DNA of 64,000 nucleotides, from NCBI RefSeq assembly GCF_001870465.1, contig NZ_MDGK01000052.1, forward strand, positions 124,001-188,000, given 5' to 3'. This DNA comes from Pseudomonas extremorientalis (GTDB lineage: Bacteria; Pseudomonadota; Gammaproteobacteria; Pseudomonadales; Pseudomonadaceae). The notes below the pieces were generated by a model, which had not been told where the DNA came from, ran no database searches, and saw only the letters and a list, made by a program, of their open reading frames with translations. The translations under genes and the position numbers were made by a program. Positions 24,321-34,248 of the stretch are shown piece after piece (position 1 is the stretch's first letter; each line of letters opens with the position of its first letter).

Positions 24321-27179
24321 ATGCTTGAGCTCACTGTAGAGCAGATTTCCATGGGCCAGGTGGCTGTGGATAAATCTGCTGCCTTGCACCTGCTCGCTGA
24401 CAAACTGGTGGCTGATGGCCTGGTCGCCGAGGGTTATCTCAGTGGCTTGCAGGCCCGTGAAGCCCAGGGCTCGACCTTTCTCGGCCAAGGTATTGCCATC
24501 CCCCACGGCACCCCCGAAACCCGCGACCAGGTGTTCTCTACCGGCGTGCGCCTGCTGCAGCTCCCCGAAGGGGTGGACTGGGGCGACGGCCAGATCGTGT
24601 ACCTGGCCATTGGCATTGCCGCCAAATCTGACGAACACCTGCGCCTGTTGCAACTGCTCACCCGTGCCCTAGGCGAAACCGACCTGGGCCAGGCATTGCG
24701 CCGTGCCGGAAGCGCCGAAGTCCTGCTGAAACTGCTGCAAGGCGCACCGCAGGAACTGGCGCTGGATGCGCAGATGATCAGCCTGGGTGTGTCCGCCGAC
24801 GACTTCGAAGAGTTGGTCTGGCGCGGCGCACGCCTGTTGCGCCAGGCCGATTGTGTGAGCAATGGTTTCGCCGCCGTGTTGCAGCAGGTTGACGCGCTGC
24901 CCCTGGGCGATGGCCTGTGGTGGTTGCACAGTGAACAGACCGTCAAGCGCCCGGGCTTGGCGTTTGTCACCCCGGACAAGCCCATGCGTTACCTCGGCCA
25001 GCCACTCCATGGCCTGTTCTGCCTGGCCAGCCTCGGTGAAGCCCACCAAGCGCTGTTGGAGCGCCTGTGCGCCTTGCTCATCGAAGGTCGCGGCCAGGAA
25101 CTGGGCCGCGCCACCAGCAGCCGGGCCGTGCTCGAAGTGCTTGGCGGCGAACTGCCTCCGGACTGGCCCAGCGCCCGCGTCACCCTGGCCAACGCCCATG
25201 GCCTGCATGCACGCCCGGCGAAGATCCTTGCGCAGTTGGCGAAAAGTTTTGACGGCGACATCCGCGTGCGCATCGTTGACGGCCCGGTCGGCGCCGTGTC
25301 GGTGAAAAGCCTGAGCAAGCTGTTGAGCCTCGGCGCGCGGCGTGGCCAGGTGCTGGAGTTTGTCGCCGAGCCGACGATTGCCGGCGATGCGCTGCCCGCG
25401 TTGCTCGCCGCTGTGGAGGAAGGCCTCGGTGAAGAGGTCGAGCCGCTACCGACGGTCAGCGTCCAACCGGCAGCCCTGGATATCGAGCCGGTTGTCAATG
25501 CGCCGACCAGCGGCAGCCAGGTCCAGGCCATTGCCGCCGCACCGGGCATCGCTATTGGCCCCGCGCATATCCAGGTTCAGCAAACGTTCGATTACCCCCT
25601 GCGCGGCGAATCCTCCGCTATTGAGCGCCAGCGCCTGCACAGTGCCCTGGGCGAAGTGCGCCGCGACATCCAGGGCCTGATCGAACGCAACCCTTCCAAG
25701 GCGATCCGCGAGATTTTCATCACCCACCAGGAAATGCTCGACGACCCGGAACTCACCGACGAAGTCGACACCCGCCTCAAGCAAGGCGAGAGCGCCGAAG
25801 CCGCGTGGATGAGTGTGATCGAAGCGGCCGCCAGGCAGCAGGAATCGTTGCAGGACGCCTTGCTCGCCGAGCGCGCCGCCGACCTGCGTGACATCGGCCG
25901 CCGTGTATTGGCGCAACTGTGCGGCGTCGAAACCGCCCAGGAGCCGAGCGAGCCCTACATTCTGGTGATGGACGAGGTCGGTCCGTCGGACGTGGCGCGT
26001 CTTGATCCCGCGCGCGTCGCCGGCATCCTCACCGCCCGAGGCGGCGCGACGGCCCACAGCGCCATCGTCGCCCGTGCCCTCGGTATCCCGGCGCTGGTCG
26101 GCGCCGGCCCGGCGGTGTTGCTGCTGGCCTCCGGCACCCCCTTGCTGCTGGATGGCCAGCGCGGTCGCCTGCATGTCGACCCCGACGCCGCCACCCTGCA
26201 ACGCGCCACGGTCGAGCGCGACACCCGCGAACAACGCCTGCAAGCCGCTTCGGCGCAACGCCATGAACCGGCGCTGACCCGCGACGGCCATGCCGTGGAA
26301 GTGTTCGCCAATATCGGCGAAAGCGCTGGGGTTGCCGGCGCGGTGGAACAGGGCGCCGAAGGCATCGGCCTGCTGCGCACCGAACTGATTTTCATGGCCC
26401 ACCCGCAGGCCCCGGACGAAGCCACCCAGGAGGCCGAATACCGCCGCGTGCTCGACGGTCTTGGCGGTCGCCCGCTGGTGGTGCGTACTCTCGATGTGGG
26501 CGGCGACAAACCGTTGCCGTATTGGCCGATTGCCGAGGAAGAAAACCCCTTCCTTGGCGTGCGCGGCATCCGTCTCACCCTGCAACGCCCGCAGATCATG
26601 GAAGCACAATTGCGCGCGCTGTTACGGTCCGCCGATAGCCGCCCGCTGCGCATCATGTTCCCCATGGTCGGCAGCGTCGACGAATGGCGTGCCGCCCGTG
26701 ATATGACCGAGCGCCTGCGCCTGGAAATCCCGGTGGCGGACCTGCAACTGGGGATCATGATCGAAGTGCCGTCGGCGGCCTTGCTCGCGCCGGTGCTGGC
26801 CAAGGAAGTGGATTTCTTCAGCGTCGGCACCAACGACCTGACCCAGTACACCCTGGCCATCGACCGTGGTCACCCCACCTTGTCCGCCCAGGCCGATGGC
26901 CTGCACCCGGCGGTGCTGCAACTAATCGACATCACCGTGCGCGCCGCCCATGCCCATGGCAAATGGGTGGGGGTGTGCGGCGAGCTGGCGGCGGACGCGC
27001 TGGCGGTGCCGGTGCTGATCGGCCTGGGTGTGGATGAGTTGAGCGTGTCGGCCCGCAGCATTCCGGAAGTGAAGGCGCGGGTGCGTGAATTCAGTCTGAG
27101 CGAGGCCCAGGGCCTGGCGCAACAAGCACTGGCGGTGGGTTCGCCCGCCGAAGTGCGTGCCCTAGTGGAGGCCGTGTAG
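24321..27179 (+). CDS. fruB: Fructose PTS multiphosphoryl transfer protein EIIA-HPr-EI
   Basis: FruB takes phosphate from phosphoenolpyruvate and passes it to FruA for uptake of fructose as fructose 1-phosphate. The 952-residue product fuses three PTS modules. EIIA-Fru comes first, with active His62 in AIPHGTPETR. A linker domain (about 150-280) follows, then HPr with His296 (HGLHARPAK). The last module is Enzyme I from about residue 405, with phospho-His579 (GGATAHSAIVARALG) and the PEP-binding region FFSVGTNDLTQYTLA. The start is ATG 24321 after AGGAG. The stop is immediately followed by the fruK ATG. It lies downstream of a Cra operator. Confidence 0.97.
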   Translation: MLELTVEQISMGQVAVDKSAALHLLADKLVADGLVAEGYLSGLQAREAQGSTFLGQGIAIPHGTPETRDQVFSTGVRLLQLPEGVDWGDGQIVYLAIGIAAKSDEHLRLLQLLTRALGETDLGQALRRAGSAEVLLKLLQGAPQELALDAQMISLGVSADDFEELVWRGARLLRQADCVSNGFAAVLQQVDALPLGDGLWWLHSEQTVKRPGLAFVTPDKPMRYLGQPLHGLFCLASLGEAHQALLERLCALLIEGRGQELGRATSSRAVLEVLGGELPPDWPSARVTLANAHGLHARPAKILAQLAKSFDGDIRVRIVDGPVGAVSVKSLSKLLSLGARRGQVLEFVAEPTIAGDALPALLAAVEEGLGEEVEPLPTVSVQPAALDIEPVVNAPTSGSQVQAIAAAPGIAIGPAHIQVQQTFDYPLRGESSAIERQRLHSALGEVRRDIQGLIERNPSKAIREIFITHQEMLDDPELTDEVDTRLKQGESAEAAWMSVIEAAARQQESLQDALLAERAADLRDIGRRVLAQLCGVETAQEPSEPYILVMDEVGPSDVARLDPARVAGILTARGGATAHSAIVARALGIPALVGAGPAVLLLASGTPLLLDGQRGRLHVDPDAATLQRATVERDTREQRLQAASAQRHEPALTRDGHAVEVFANIGESAGVAGAVEQGAEGIGLLRTELIFMAHPQAPDEATQEAEYRRVLDGLGGRPLVVRTLDVGGDKPLPYWPIAEEENPFLGVRGIRLTLQRPQIMEAQLRALLRSADSRPLRIMFPMVGSVDEWRAARDMTERLRLEIPVADLQLGIMIEVPSAALLAPVLAKEVDFFSVGTNDLTQYTLAIDRGHPTLSAQADGLHPAVLQLIDITVRAAHAHGKWVGVCGELAADALAVPVLIGLGVDELSVSARSIPEVKARVREFSLSEAQGLAQQALAVGSPAEVRALVEAV

Positions 27180-28100
27180 ATGGCAAGGATTCTGACCCTG
27201 ACGCTGAACCCGGCGTTGGACCTGACGGTGCGCCTGGCGCACCTGGAACCGGGTGAAGTGAACCGCAGCGAAACCCTGCTGACCCATGCCGCCGGCAAGG
27301 GTGTGAATGTGGCGCAGGTGCTGGCGGATTTGGGCCATCAGGTGAGCGTGGGCGGTTTCCTCGGCGAGGCGAACCCCCAGGCCTTCGAGGCACTCATCGC
27401 CCGCCGTGGGTTTGGTGACGCGTTCATTCGCGTGCCGGGCGAAACCCGCAGCAATATCAAGATTGCCGAACAGCAAGGCCGGGTCACCGATATCAATGCG
27501 CCGGGGCCGGTGGTCAGTGACGCGGCGCAAGCTGCGCTGCTCAAGCGCATCGCCGATATCGGTGCGCAATTCGATGCGGTGGTGGTGGCCGGCAGCCTGC
27601 CGCGTGGCATCAGCCCGCAGTGGTTCCAGGGGCTGTTGGCGCAACTGAAAAACCTCGGGTTGAAAGTCGCCCTGGACACCAGCGGCGAAGCGCTGCGCGC
27701 CGGTTTGAAAGCGGGGCCGTGGATGGTCAAGCCCAACACTGAAGAACTGGCCGATGCCCTGGGGCATGCCCCGGATGCAATCGGCCAACTGCATCGGCAA
27801 GGCGTGGAACATGTGGTGGTTTCCGATGGCGCTGCCGGCGTCACTTGGTACCGCCCAGGCGCGGCGCTGCAGGCCACGCCGCCAAAGGTGACGGTGGCCA
27901 GTACCGTCGGGGCCGGTGACTCGCTGCTGGCCGGCATGCTGCACGGCCTGCTCAGCGGCGATACCCCGGAACAGACCCTGCGCCGCGCCACGGCAATTGC
28001 CGCCATGGCCGTGACGCAGATCGGTTTTGGCATCAGCGATGACGCGCAGTTGGCGCGCCTCGAAAGCGGCGTCCACGTGCGCACGCTGACAGAACAATAA
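27180..28100 (+). CDS. fruK: 1-phosphofructokinase
   Basis: FruK phosphorylates fructose 1-phosphate to fructose 1,6-bisphosphate, joining PTS fructose to central metabolism. The 306-residue product is a PfkB-type kinase: N-terminal TLTLNPALDLTV, the GGKGVN-type substrate motif (HAAGKGVNVAQVL), and the C-terminal anion-hole motif TVGAGDSLLAGML with the catalytic Asp. It starts directly after the fruB stop codon and ends 11 bp before fruA, so the three are translated from one mRNA. Confidence 0.97.
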   Translation: MARILTLTLNPALDLTVRLAHLEPGEVNRSETLLTHAAGKGVNVAQVLADLGHQVSVGGFLGEANPQAFEALIARRGFGDAFIRVPGETRSNIKIAEQQGRVTDINAPGPVVSDAAQAALLKRIADIGAQFDAVVVAGSLPRGISPQWFQGLLAQLKNLGLKVALDTSGEALRAGLKAGPWMVKPNTEELADALGHAPDAIGQLHRQGVEHVVVSDGAAGVTWYRPGAALQATPPKVTVASTVGAGDSLLAGMLHGLLSGDTPEQTLRRATAIAAMAVTQIGFGISDDAQLARLESGVHVRTLTEQ

Positions 28101-28111
28101 GAGGGTTTGTG

Positions 28112-29815
28112 ATGAAGTTAGCCATTGTTACTGCCTGCCCGAACGGCATGGTCACCAGTGTGCTGTGCGCCCGCTTGTTGGACGCCGCCGCGCAGCGCCA
28201 GGGCTGGAGTACCAGCGTTGAAGTGGTGGATGTGCAGCGCCCGGAGCGCCAATTGTCCCAGTCGGTCATCGACGACGCCGAATGGGTGTTGCTGGTCAGC
28301 AGCACCCCGGTGGATATGCAGCGCTTTGTCGGCAAGCGCGTGTTCCAGAGCACACCGGCCCAGGCGTTGGCGGATGTCGACGCCGTATTGCGTCGTGGCG
28401 CCGAAGAGGCGCAGGTGTATGTCGCTGCTGAAGCCCCGGCCAGGAACGCGCCGCGCATCGTTGCGATCACCGCCTGCCCGACCGGCGTCGCCCACACCTT
28501 CATGGCTGCCGAAGCCTTGCAGCAGACGGCCAAGCGCCTGGGTTATGACTTGCAGGTCGAAACCCAGGGCTCGGTTGGTGCCCGTACGCCATTGAGCGCC
28601 GAAGCAATCGCCAATGCCGATGTGGTGTTGTTGGCCGCCGATATCGAAGTCGCCACCGAGCGCTTCGCCGGCAAGAAGATCTACCGGTGCGGCACCGGTA
28701 TTGCGCTCAAGCAGTCCGAAGCCACCCTCAACAAGGCCCTTGCCGAAGGTGCGGTGGAAAGCGCGGCCAGCGGCGCGGTGGCCAAGCCGGAAAAAACCGG
28801 CGTGTACAAACACCTGCTCACCGGTGTGTCGTTCATGTTGCCGATGGTGGTGGCAGGCGGGTTGTTGATCGCCTTGTCGTTCGTGTTCGGCATTCACGCC
28901 TTTGAACAGGAAGGCACCCTGGCGGCTGCGCTGAAAACCGTCGGCGACCGCGCCTTCATGCTGATGGTGCCGCTGCTGGCGGGCTACATCGCCTACTCGA
29001 TTGCCGACCGTCCGGGCATCGCGCCGGGCATGATTGGCGGCCTGCTGGCCGGCACCCTGGGTGCTGGATTTATCGGTGGCATCTTCGCCGGTTTCCTCGC
29101 CGGTTATTGCGTCAAGTTGATCACCCGCGCAGTGAAATTGCCGCAGAGCCTGGAGGCGCTCAAGCCGATCCTGATCATCCCGTTGCTGGCGAGTCTGTTC
29201 ACCGGCCTGGCGATGATCTACCTGGTGGGGCCGCCGGTCGCGCGCATGCTGGTGGGGCTGACTGATTTTCTCAGCACCATGGGCACGACCAATGCGGTAC
29301 TGCTGGGCATCCTGCTGGGCGGCATGATGTGTGTCGACCTGGGCGGGCCGATCAACAAGGCGGCCTACGCATTTTCCGTCGGCCTGCTGGCGGCCCACAG
29401 CGGCGCGCCGATGGCCGCGACCATGGCGGCCGGCATGGTGCCGCCGATCGGCATGGGCATCGCCACGTTCCTGGCGCGCCGCAAGTTCGCCCAGACCGAA
29501 CGCGAAGCGGGCAAGGCGGCGATGATCCTCGGCTTGTGCTTCATCTCCGAAGGCGCGATCCCGTTTGCCGCGAAGGACCCGTTGCGCGTGATTCCGGCCA
29601 GTATCGCCGGCGGTGCATTGACCGGTGCCCTGTCCATGTACTTCGGCTGCGTACTGGCGGCGCCCCATGGTGGCCTGTTTGTGCTGGTGATCCCGAATGC
29701 GATGAACCATGCATTGCCGTATCTGCTGGCGATTGTCGCCGGCAGCCTGCTGACCGGCCTGGTCTATGCGTTGATCAAACGCCCCGAAGCGCAAGAACTG
29801 ACCGTGACCGTCTGA
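28112..29815 (+). CDS. fruA: Fructose-specific PTS permease EIIBC
   Basis: FruA transports and phosphorylates fructose across the inner membrane. The 567-residue product has two EIIB-like domains. The first (residues 1-105) has Cys9 in VTACPNGMVTS. The second (about 113-215), with active Cys122 in ITACPTGVAHTF, is the canonical one. The membrane EIIC domain follows from about residue 230, with some eight to ten helices and the motif GGPINKAAYAF (about 410). ATG 28112 is preferred over an overlapping GTG 28109, since GAGGG lies at better spacing. A REPIN follows the stop. Confidence 0.97.
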   Translation: MKLAIVTACPNGMVTSVLCARLLDAAAQRQGWSTSVEVVDVQRPERQLSQSVIDDAEWVLLVSSTPVDMQRFVGKRVFQSTPAQALADVDAVLRRGAEEAQVYVAAEAPARNAPRIVAITACPTGVAHTFMAAEALQQTAKRLGYDLQVETQGSVGARTPLSAEAIANADVVLLAADIEVATERFAGKKIYRCGTGIALKQSEATLNKALAEGAVESAASGAVAKPEKTGVYKHLLTGVSFMLPMVVAGGLLIALSFVFGIHAFEQEGTLAAALKTVGDRAFMLMVPLLAGYIAYSIADRPGIAPGMIGGLLAGTLGAGFIGGIFAGFLAGYCVKLITRAVKLPQSLEALKPILIIPLLASLFTGLAMIYLVGPPVARMLVGLTDFLSTMGTTNAVLLGILLGGMMCVDLGGPINKAAYAFSVGLLAAHSGAPMAATMAAGMVPPIGMGIATFLARRKFAQTEREAGKAAMILGLCFISEGAIPFAAKDPLRVIPASIAGGALTGALSMYFGCVLAAPHGGLFVLVIPNAMNHALPYLLAIVAGSLLTGLVYALIKRPEAQELTVTV

Positions 29816-29830
29816 CGCGGCGTAGAAAAT

Positions 29831-29891
29831 GTGGGAGGGGGCTTGCCCCCGATAGCGGTGGGTCAGCCATCGGGGGCAAGCCCCCTCCCAC
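29831..29891. repeat. REPIN after fruA
   Basis: Inverted REP cores (GTGGGAGGGGGCTTGCCCCC and its complement) flank a short spacer of about 15 bp. The outer arms pair over 23 bp. It lies 15 bp after fruA and may also act as an mRNA 3' barrier or terminator. Confidence 0.9.
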
Positions 29892-29972
29892 CGTTGATCG
29901 CTGTATAGGTGTCATCTCTGCTTCATCGGGGCGTGCTTTAGTGGCCCTTTTGATACTCAAGAGGGCACCTGC

Positions 29973-31514
29973 ATGAGCCACTTCGATCTCGGCCGCCGCC
30001 GCGTGATGCAAGCCGTCGGCGCCGGCCTGTTGTTGCCGGGCCTGGCGCCGGCGGTGATCGCTTCGGTCAAGGACCGGCCGCAGCTCACCGATGGCGTGCA
30101 GTCCGGCGACCTGCTCGGCGACCGCGCCATGATCTGGAGCCGCAGCGACCGCCCGGCCAAGATGGTGGTGGAGTGGGACACCCGCAGCGTGTTCAGCAAC
30201 CCTCGTCGTTTTGTTTCGTCGCTGGCCGACCAGCGCAGCGACTTCACTGCCCGCGTCGAGCTCACCGGGTTGCCTGTCGACCAGGCGATCTTCTACCGCG
30301 TGCACTTCGAGGACGCCCAGACCGGCATCGCCAGCGAACCCTGGTTCGGCCACCTGCGCAGCGTGCCGCAACAGCGCCGTGACATTCGGTTTGTGTGGAG
30401 CGGCGACACCGTCGGCCAAGGCTTCGGTATCAACCCGGACATCGGCGGCATGCGTATCTACGAAGCCATGCGCCTGCGTCTGCCGGACTTTTTTATCCAC
30501 AGTGGCGACACCATCTACGCCGACGGCCCGGTGCCCGCGCAGCTCACCGTCGAAGACGGGCGCATCTGGCGCAACATCACCACGGAGGCCAAGAGTAAAG
30601 TCGCTGAAACCCTGGAGGAGTATCGCGGCAATTACCGCTACAACCTGATGGATGAAAACGTGCGCCGCTTCAACGCCGAGGTGCCGCAGATCTGGCAGTG
30701 GGACGACCATGAAGTGGTGAACAACTGGTCCCCGAGCAAGCAGTTGGATGAGCGTTACCGGGTCAAGGACATCAACACCCTGGTCGGCCGTGCGCGCCAG
30801 GCGTGGCTGGAATACTCACCGATGCGCCGCCAGGCAGCGGACGGCGGCGGGCGGATTTATCGCAAGCTCAGCTACGGTCCGCTGCTGGATGTATTCGTGC
30901 TGGATATGCGCAGTTATCGCGGGCCCAACGATGACAACCTCGGCGGCGAAAAACCCTTCCTCGGGCGTGCGCAATTGGACTGGCTCAAGCGTGAACTCAA
31001 GGGCTCCCAGGCGCAGTGGAAAGTCATCGCCGCCGACATGCCCATCGGCCTTGGCGTGCCCGACGGTGAAGTCAACCCCGGCGTGCCGCGCTGGGAAGCC
31101 ATCGCCAACAACGATCCCGGTGCGCCGCAAGGCCGCGAATGGGAAATCGCCGAGCTGCTGGGCTTTCTACGGGCGCAAAACGTGCGCAACCACCTGTGGC
31201 TGACCGCCGATGTGCACTACTGCGCCGCGCATCACTACCACCCGGATCGTGCGGCGTTCCAGGATTTCGAGCCGTTCTGGGAGTTTGTCGCCGGGCCGTT
31301 GAACGCCGGGAGTTTCGGGCCTAATCCGCTGGACAAGACCTTTGGCCCCGAAGTGGTGTTCGAGAAGGCACCGCCGGCGCAGAACACCTCGCCGCTGGCG
31401 GGGTTTCAGTTTTTTGGCGAGGTGAACATTGATGGGCAGACGGCGGAATTGACTGTGGTGCTGCGGGACCTGGATGGCGTCTCGGTGTTCGAACAAAAAC
31501 TCCAGCCCACCTGA
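29973..31514 (+). CDS. phoD: PhoD-like alkaline phosphatase / phosphodiesterase
   Basis: PhoD-family enzymes are periplasmic or extracellular metal-dependent phosphoesterases that help to scavenge phosphate from organic esters. The 513-residue protein starts with a Tat-like signal (LGRRRVMQAVGAGLLLPGLAPAV), consistent with export of a folded metalloenzyme. Family motifs include WSGDT, HSGDTIYADG, WQWDDHEVVNNW and the late metal motif LTADVHYCAAHHY. ATG 29973 follows AGAGGGCACC. No pho box was identified upstream. The gene is isolated between the fructose operon and the convergent piuB. Confidence 0.9.
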   Translation: MSHFDLGRRRVMQAVGAGLLLPGLAPAVIASVKDRPQLTDGVQSGDLLGDRAMIWSRSDRPAKMVVEWDTRSVFSNPRRFVSSLADQRSDFTARVELTGLPVDQAIFYRVHFEDAQTGIASEPWFGHLRSVPQQRRDIRFVWSGDTVGQGFGINPDIGGMRIYEAMRLRLPDFFIHSGDTIYADGPVPAQLTVEDGRIWRNITTEAKSKVAETLEEYRGNYRYNLMDENVRRFNAEVPQIWQWDDHEVVNNWSPSKQLDERYRVKDINTLVGRARQAWLEYSPMRRQAADGGGRIYRKLSYGPLLDVFVLDMRSYRGPNDDNLGGEKPFLGRAQLDWLKRELKGSQAQWKVIAADMPIGLGVPDGEVNPGVPRWEAIANNDPGAPQGREWEIAELLGFLRAQNVRNHLWLTADVHYCAAHHYHPDRAAFQDFEPFWEFVAGPLNAGSFGPNPLDKTFGPEVVFEKAPPAQNTSPLAGFQFFGEVNIDGQTAELTVVLRDLDGVSVFEQKLQPT

Positions 31515-31533
31515 CTTGGAATGCATTAAAAAT

Positions 31534-31561
31534 TGTGGGAGGGGGATAGCCCCCTCCCACA
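31534..31561. repeat. REP hairpin between phoD and piuB
   Basis: A perfect 12-bp stem TGTGGGAGGGGG / CCCCCTCCCACA closes on an ATAG loop. It lies between convergent stop codons and is a truncated relative of the window's REPINs. It probably ends or protects both transcripts. Confidence 0.8.
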
Positions 31562-31586
31562 GGTTGAGTGTTGCTCGTTCAGGGGG

Positions 31587-34112
31587 TCAGTACACGTCGC
31601 GGCGATAACGCCCCTGCTCGATCAACCGCGCCACGGCTTCACTGCCGAGGATATCCACCAGCGCCTGGTCCACCCCCGTCGCCATTCCCTGCAGACTTCC
31701 GCACACATAAATCGCCGCGCCGTCGGCCAGCCATTTACGCAGCACATCCGCTGACTCGCGCAGGCGGTCCTGCACGTAGATCTTCTCTTGCTGATCGCGG
31801 GAAAACGCCAGGTCGAGCAACGCCAGATCGCCGCTGGCCAACCAGCCTTGCAGTTCGTCCTGGCAGAGGAAGTCATGCTTGATATTGCGCTCGCCAAACA
31901 GCAGCCAGTTGCGCTGCTGGCCGTCGGCGATGCGGGCCTTGAGCAGACTGCGCAGGCCCGCCAGGCCGGTGCCGTTGCCCAGCAGGATCAGCGGCACCGG
32001 CGCCTGTGGCAGGTGGAACGCACTGTTGCGGCGCAGACGCAGGCTGATGCTCGAGCCGAGGGCGGCGTACTCGGTCAGCCAGCCCGAGCCCAGGCCCAGG
32101 CTGCCGTCGGGGTGACGTTCCTGGCGCACGATGAGTTCCAGCACGCCATCGCTGGCAATCGAGGCGATGGAGTATTCGCGCATGCCCAGCGGTACCAACG
32201 CGTCCACCAGCGCCTGGGCGTGCAGGCCGACCAGGTGCGCGCGATGGGTTGGCAACTGGCGGGTGGCCAGGGCCTGGTCGAGCGTATGCGCCATGCCGTC
32301 GATCAATACGCTGTCACTGCCGGCCAGGCCCAGGCCTTCGAGGAAGTGTTCGATGGCCCACGGGCAATTGCGTGGCAGCACTTCCACCAGGTCGCCGGCT
32401 TGCCAGCTTTGTGGCGACGGCGAGGTGAGGCCCAGCAGGTAGACGTCCGAGCCGCTGCTGTCGCGGTTGAGCAATGAGCGGTGGCTGAGCGTCCAGTTTT
32501 CATATTGGGCCGTCGGCCAGGCGGATGCCGGGGCGTGGCCGGTCAGTTGGCCGAGTTGTTGTTGCCAGTGGAGCAGGGCGGCGGTGTCGCCGCTGTCCAC
32601 TTCCACGGGCGCAAACAGTGGGTTGCCGCCCTGATGGGTCAGCCAGAAATGCAAGCGGCGGGCAAAGCCGCAGAAATGTTCGTACTGGCGATCACCCAGG
32701 GCCAGCACCGAGTAGTTCAGGCCCTTGAGGGACAGGTCCTGGCCGAGCACGCTGCGCTCGAAACCACGGGCATTGTCAGGCGCTTCGCCGTCGCCGAAGG
32801 TGCTGACCACAAACAGCGCGTTTTCCGACTGGCGCAGGTCGTCCTGGCTGACGCTGCCCAGGGGCTGCACCTTCACTGGCAGGCCGGCGGCCTGCAATTG
32901 CCCGGCCGTTTGCCAGGCAAGCTGTTCGGCGAAACCGCTCTGGCTGGCAAAACCGATCAGCCAGGCCGGGGCGTTACTGGGGTTGGTTGTGAGGCCTTTG
33001 CGCGCATCTCGCACCTGGCGTTTTTTGCGCCGGCGGTCCAGGTACAGCAGCCAGCCGGTGATGAAGAACAGCGGCATCAGCACCGAGCTGAGCGTGAGGA
33101 CAATCCGCCCGATCAAGCCGAAGTAACTGCCGGTGTGCAGCGCATAGACGCTGGTTAGCAGTCTGGAACCGAGGCTTTTGCTGGCGTACTGGTCGTGGGA
33201 TTTGACCTCGCCGGTGGCCGGGTCGAGGTTGATCTGGTTCAGCGCCCGGTCATGGGGCGAGTTTTTCAACAGGTAGTAGACGATGGCCGGTTGCCCGGCG
33301 ACCGCTGGCATGCGGATGTTATAGGCGCTCAAGCCCGGGCCGGCGTTGCTGTAGATGCTGCTCCAGATCGCATCGTAGTTGGCCACCGGCGCCGCACCCT
33401 CGGGCGCCGGGCCGCGCTTGCGCACCCGTTCGTTTTGCGGGGCGTCGGACAACAGCTTGGTCAGGCCCTGGCTGTACCAGTCATAGGACCAATACAAGCC
33501 GGTCAACGCCGACAGCAGGTAAGCCAGCAGGCACCAGGTGCCGAACACCGAGTGCAGGTCCCAGTTGAAGGCACGGCCTTTTTTGCGCCAGTCCAGCGTC
33601 AGCCAGGCCCGCCAGCTCGCCACCTGGCGCGGCCAGCGCAGGTACAGGCCGGATAGGCAGAAGAACACCAGTATCAGCGTGCACGCGCCGGTGATGTTGC
33701 GCCCGGTATCGCCCATCACCAGGAAACGGTGGAACTGCAGCAGAAAGCCGAAGACATCCTGGCCGAGCACGTCGCCCATGTAGTCGCCGGTGTAGGGATC
33801 GAAATAGCGCAGTTGGCCACGGCGCTCGCCGGGCGGCGCGGTGAAGAACACGCGGGCGGCGTTGCCGCTTTCGCTTTCGACGAACAGCATGGCCACGGTC
33901 TGGCCTTCGGTGGCCTCCAGCTTGCGCACCAGTTCGGCGGGCGGCAGCACACCGGCTTCGCGTTTTTCCACGGTCAGCACGCTGGGGTTGAGCGCCCGCA
34001 GTATTTCATCCTGAAACGAGACCGCAGCCCCGCTGATCCCCATCAAGGCCAGCACCAGCCCGGCAGTGGTGCCGAAGAACCAGTGCAACTGAAACAGGGT
34101 TTTCTTCAACAC
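31587..34112 (-). CDS. piuB: PepSY-flavodoxin-reductase fusion (PiuB-type iron uptake oxidoreductase)
   Basis: An 841-residue inner-membrane protein with three modules. The first is an N-terminal PepSY_TM region (HWFFGTTAGLVLALMGISGA, with further helices near residues 140, 195 and 340). The second is a flavodoxin domain (about 385-530, with ASQSGFAEQLAWQTAGQL and VVSTFGDGEAPDNA). The third is an FAD/NAD(P)H reductase half (about 560-841, with REYSIASIAS, LLGNGTGLAGLRSLL and YVCGSLQGMA). It likely moves electrons across the membrane to reduce ferric chelates imported by PiuA. GTG 34112 is preceded by GAGG. It stands downstream of piuA as in P. aeruginosa PA4513-PA4514 (recalled). Its specific substrate is not shown by the sequence. 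Confidence 0.85.
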   Translation of the reverse strand: MLKKTLFQLHWFFGTTAGLVLALMGISGAAVSFQDEILRALNPSVLTVEKREAGVLPPAELVRKLEATEGQTVAMLFVESESGNAARVFFTAPPGERRGQLRYFDPYTGDYMGDVLGQDVFGFLLQFHRFLVMGDTGRNITGACTLILVFFCLSGLYLRWPRQVASWRAWLTLDWRKKGRAFNWDLHSVFGTWCLLAYLLSALTGLYWSYDWYSQGLTKLLSDAPQNERVRKRGPAPEGAAPVANYDAIWSSIYSNAGPGLSAYNIRMPAVAGQPAIVYYLLKNSPHDRALNQINLDPATGEVKSHDQYASKSLGSRLLTSVYALHTGSYFGLIGRIVLTLSSVLMPLFFITGWLLYLDRRRKKRQVRDARKGLTTNPSNAPAWLIGFASQSGFAEQLAWQTAGQLQAAGLPVKVQPLGSVSQDDLRQSENALFVVSTFGDGEAPDNARGFERSVLGQDLSLKGLNYSVLALGDRQYEHFCGFARRLHFWLTHQGGNPLFAPVEVDSGDTAALLHWQQQLGQLTGHAPASAWPTAQYENWTLSHRSLLNRDSSGSDVYLLGLTSPSPQSWQAGDLVEVLPRNCPWAIEHFLEGLGLAGSDSVLIDGMAHTLDQALATRQLPTHRAHLVGLHAQALVDALVPLGMREYSIASIASDGVLELIVRQERHPDGSLGLGSGWLTEYAALGSSISLRLRRNSAFHLPQAPVPLILLGNGTGLAGLRSLLKARIADGQQRNWLLFGERNIKHDFLCQDELQGWLASGDLALLDLAFSRDQQEKIYVQDRLRESADVLRKWLADGAAIYVCGSLQGMATGVDQALVDILGSEAVARLIEQGRYRRDVY

Positions 34113-34196
34113 GTCTGACCGCCTCGTCTATCCGGATATGTAGGGCACGGCGCGCATTATGCCGTGGCTTGTCGAGAAACATTCTGTTTTACACGC

Positions 34197-34225
34197 AAAA
34201 GCCCCACGCATCCGATGCGTGGGGC
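34197..34225 (-). terminator. Terminator after piuA
   Basis: A 12-bp perfect stem GCCCCACGCATC / GATGCGTGGGGC lies 23 bp after the piuA stop, with TTTT on the minus strand. It separates piuA from piuB transcription, although readthrough is possible. Confidence 0.8.
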
Positions 34226-34248
34226 CCTCTGCTGCGCGACGCTGCTGC

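Noticed and set aside
28118..29794. Long minus-strand ORF opposite fruA (558 codons)
   Set aside because: It is the complement frame of a strongly conserved PTS gene. The His/Arg/Gln-rich composition is typical of shadow frames.
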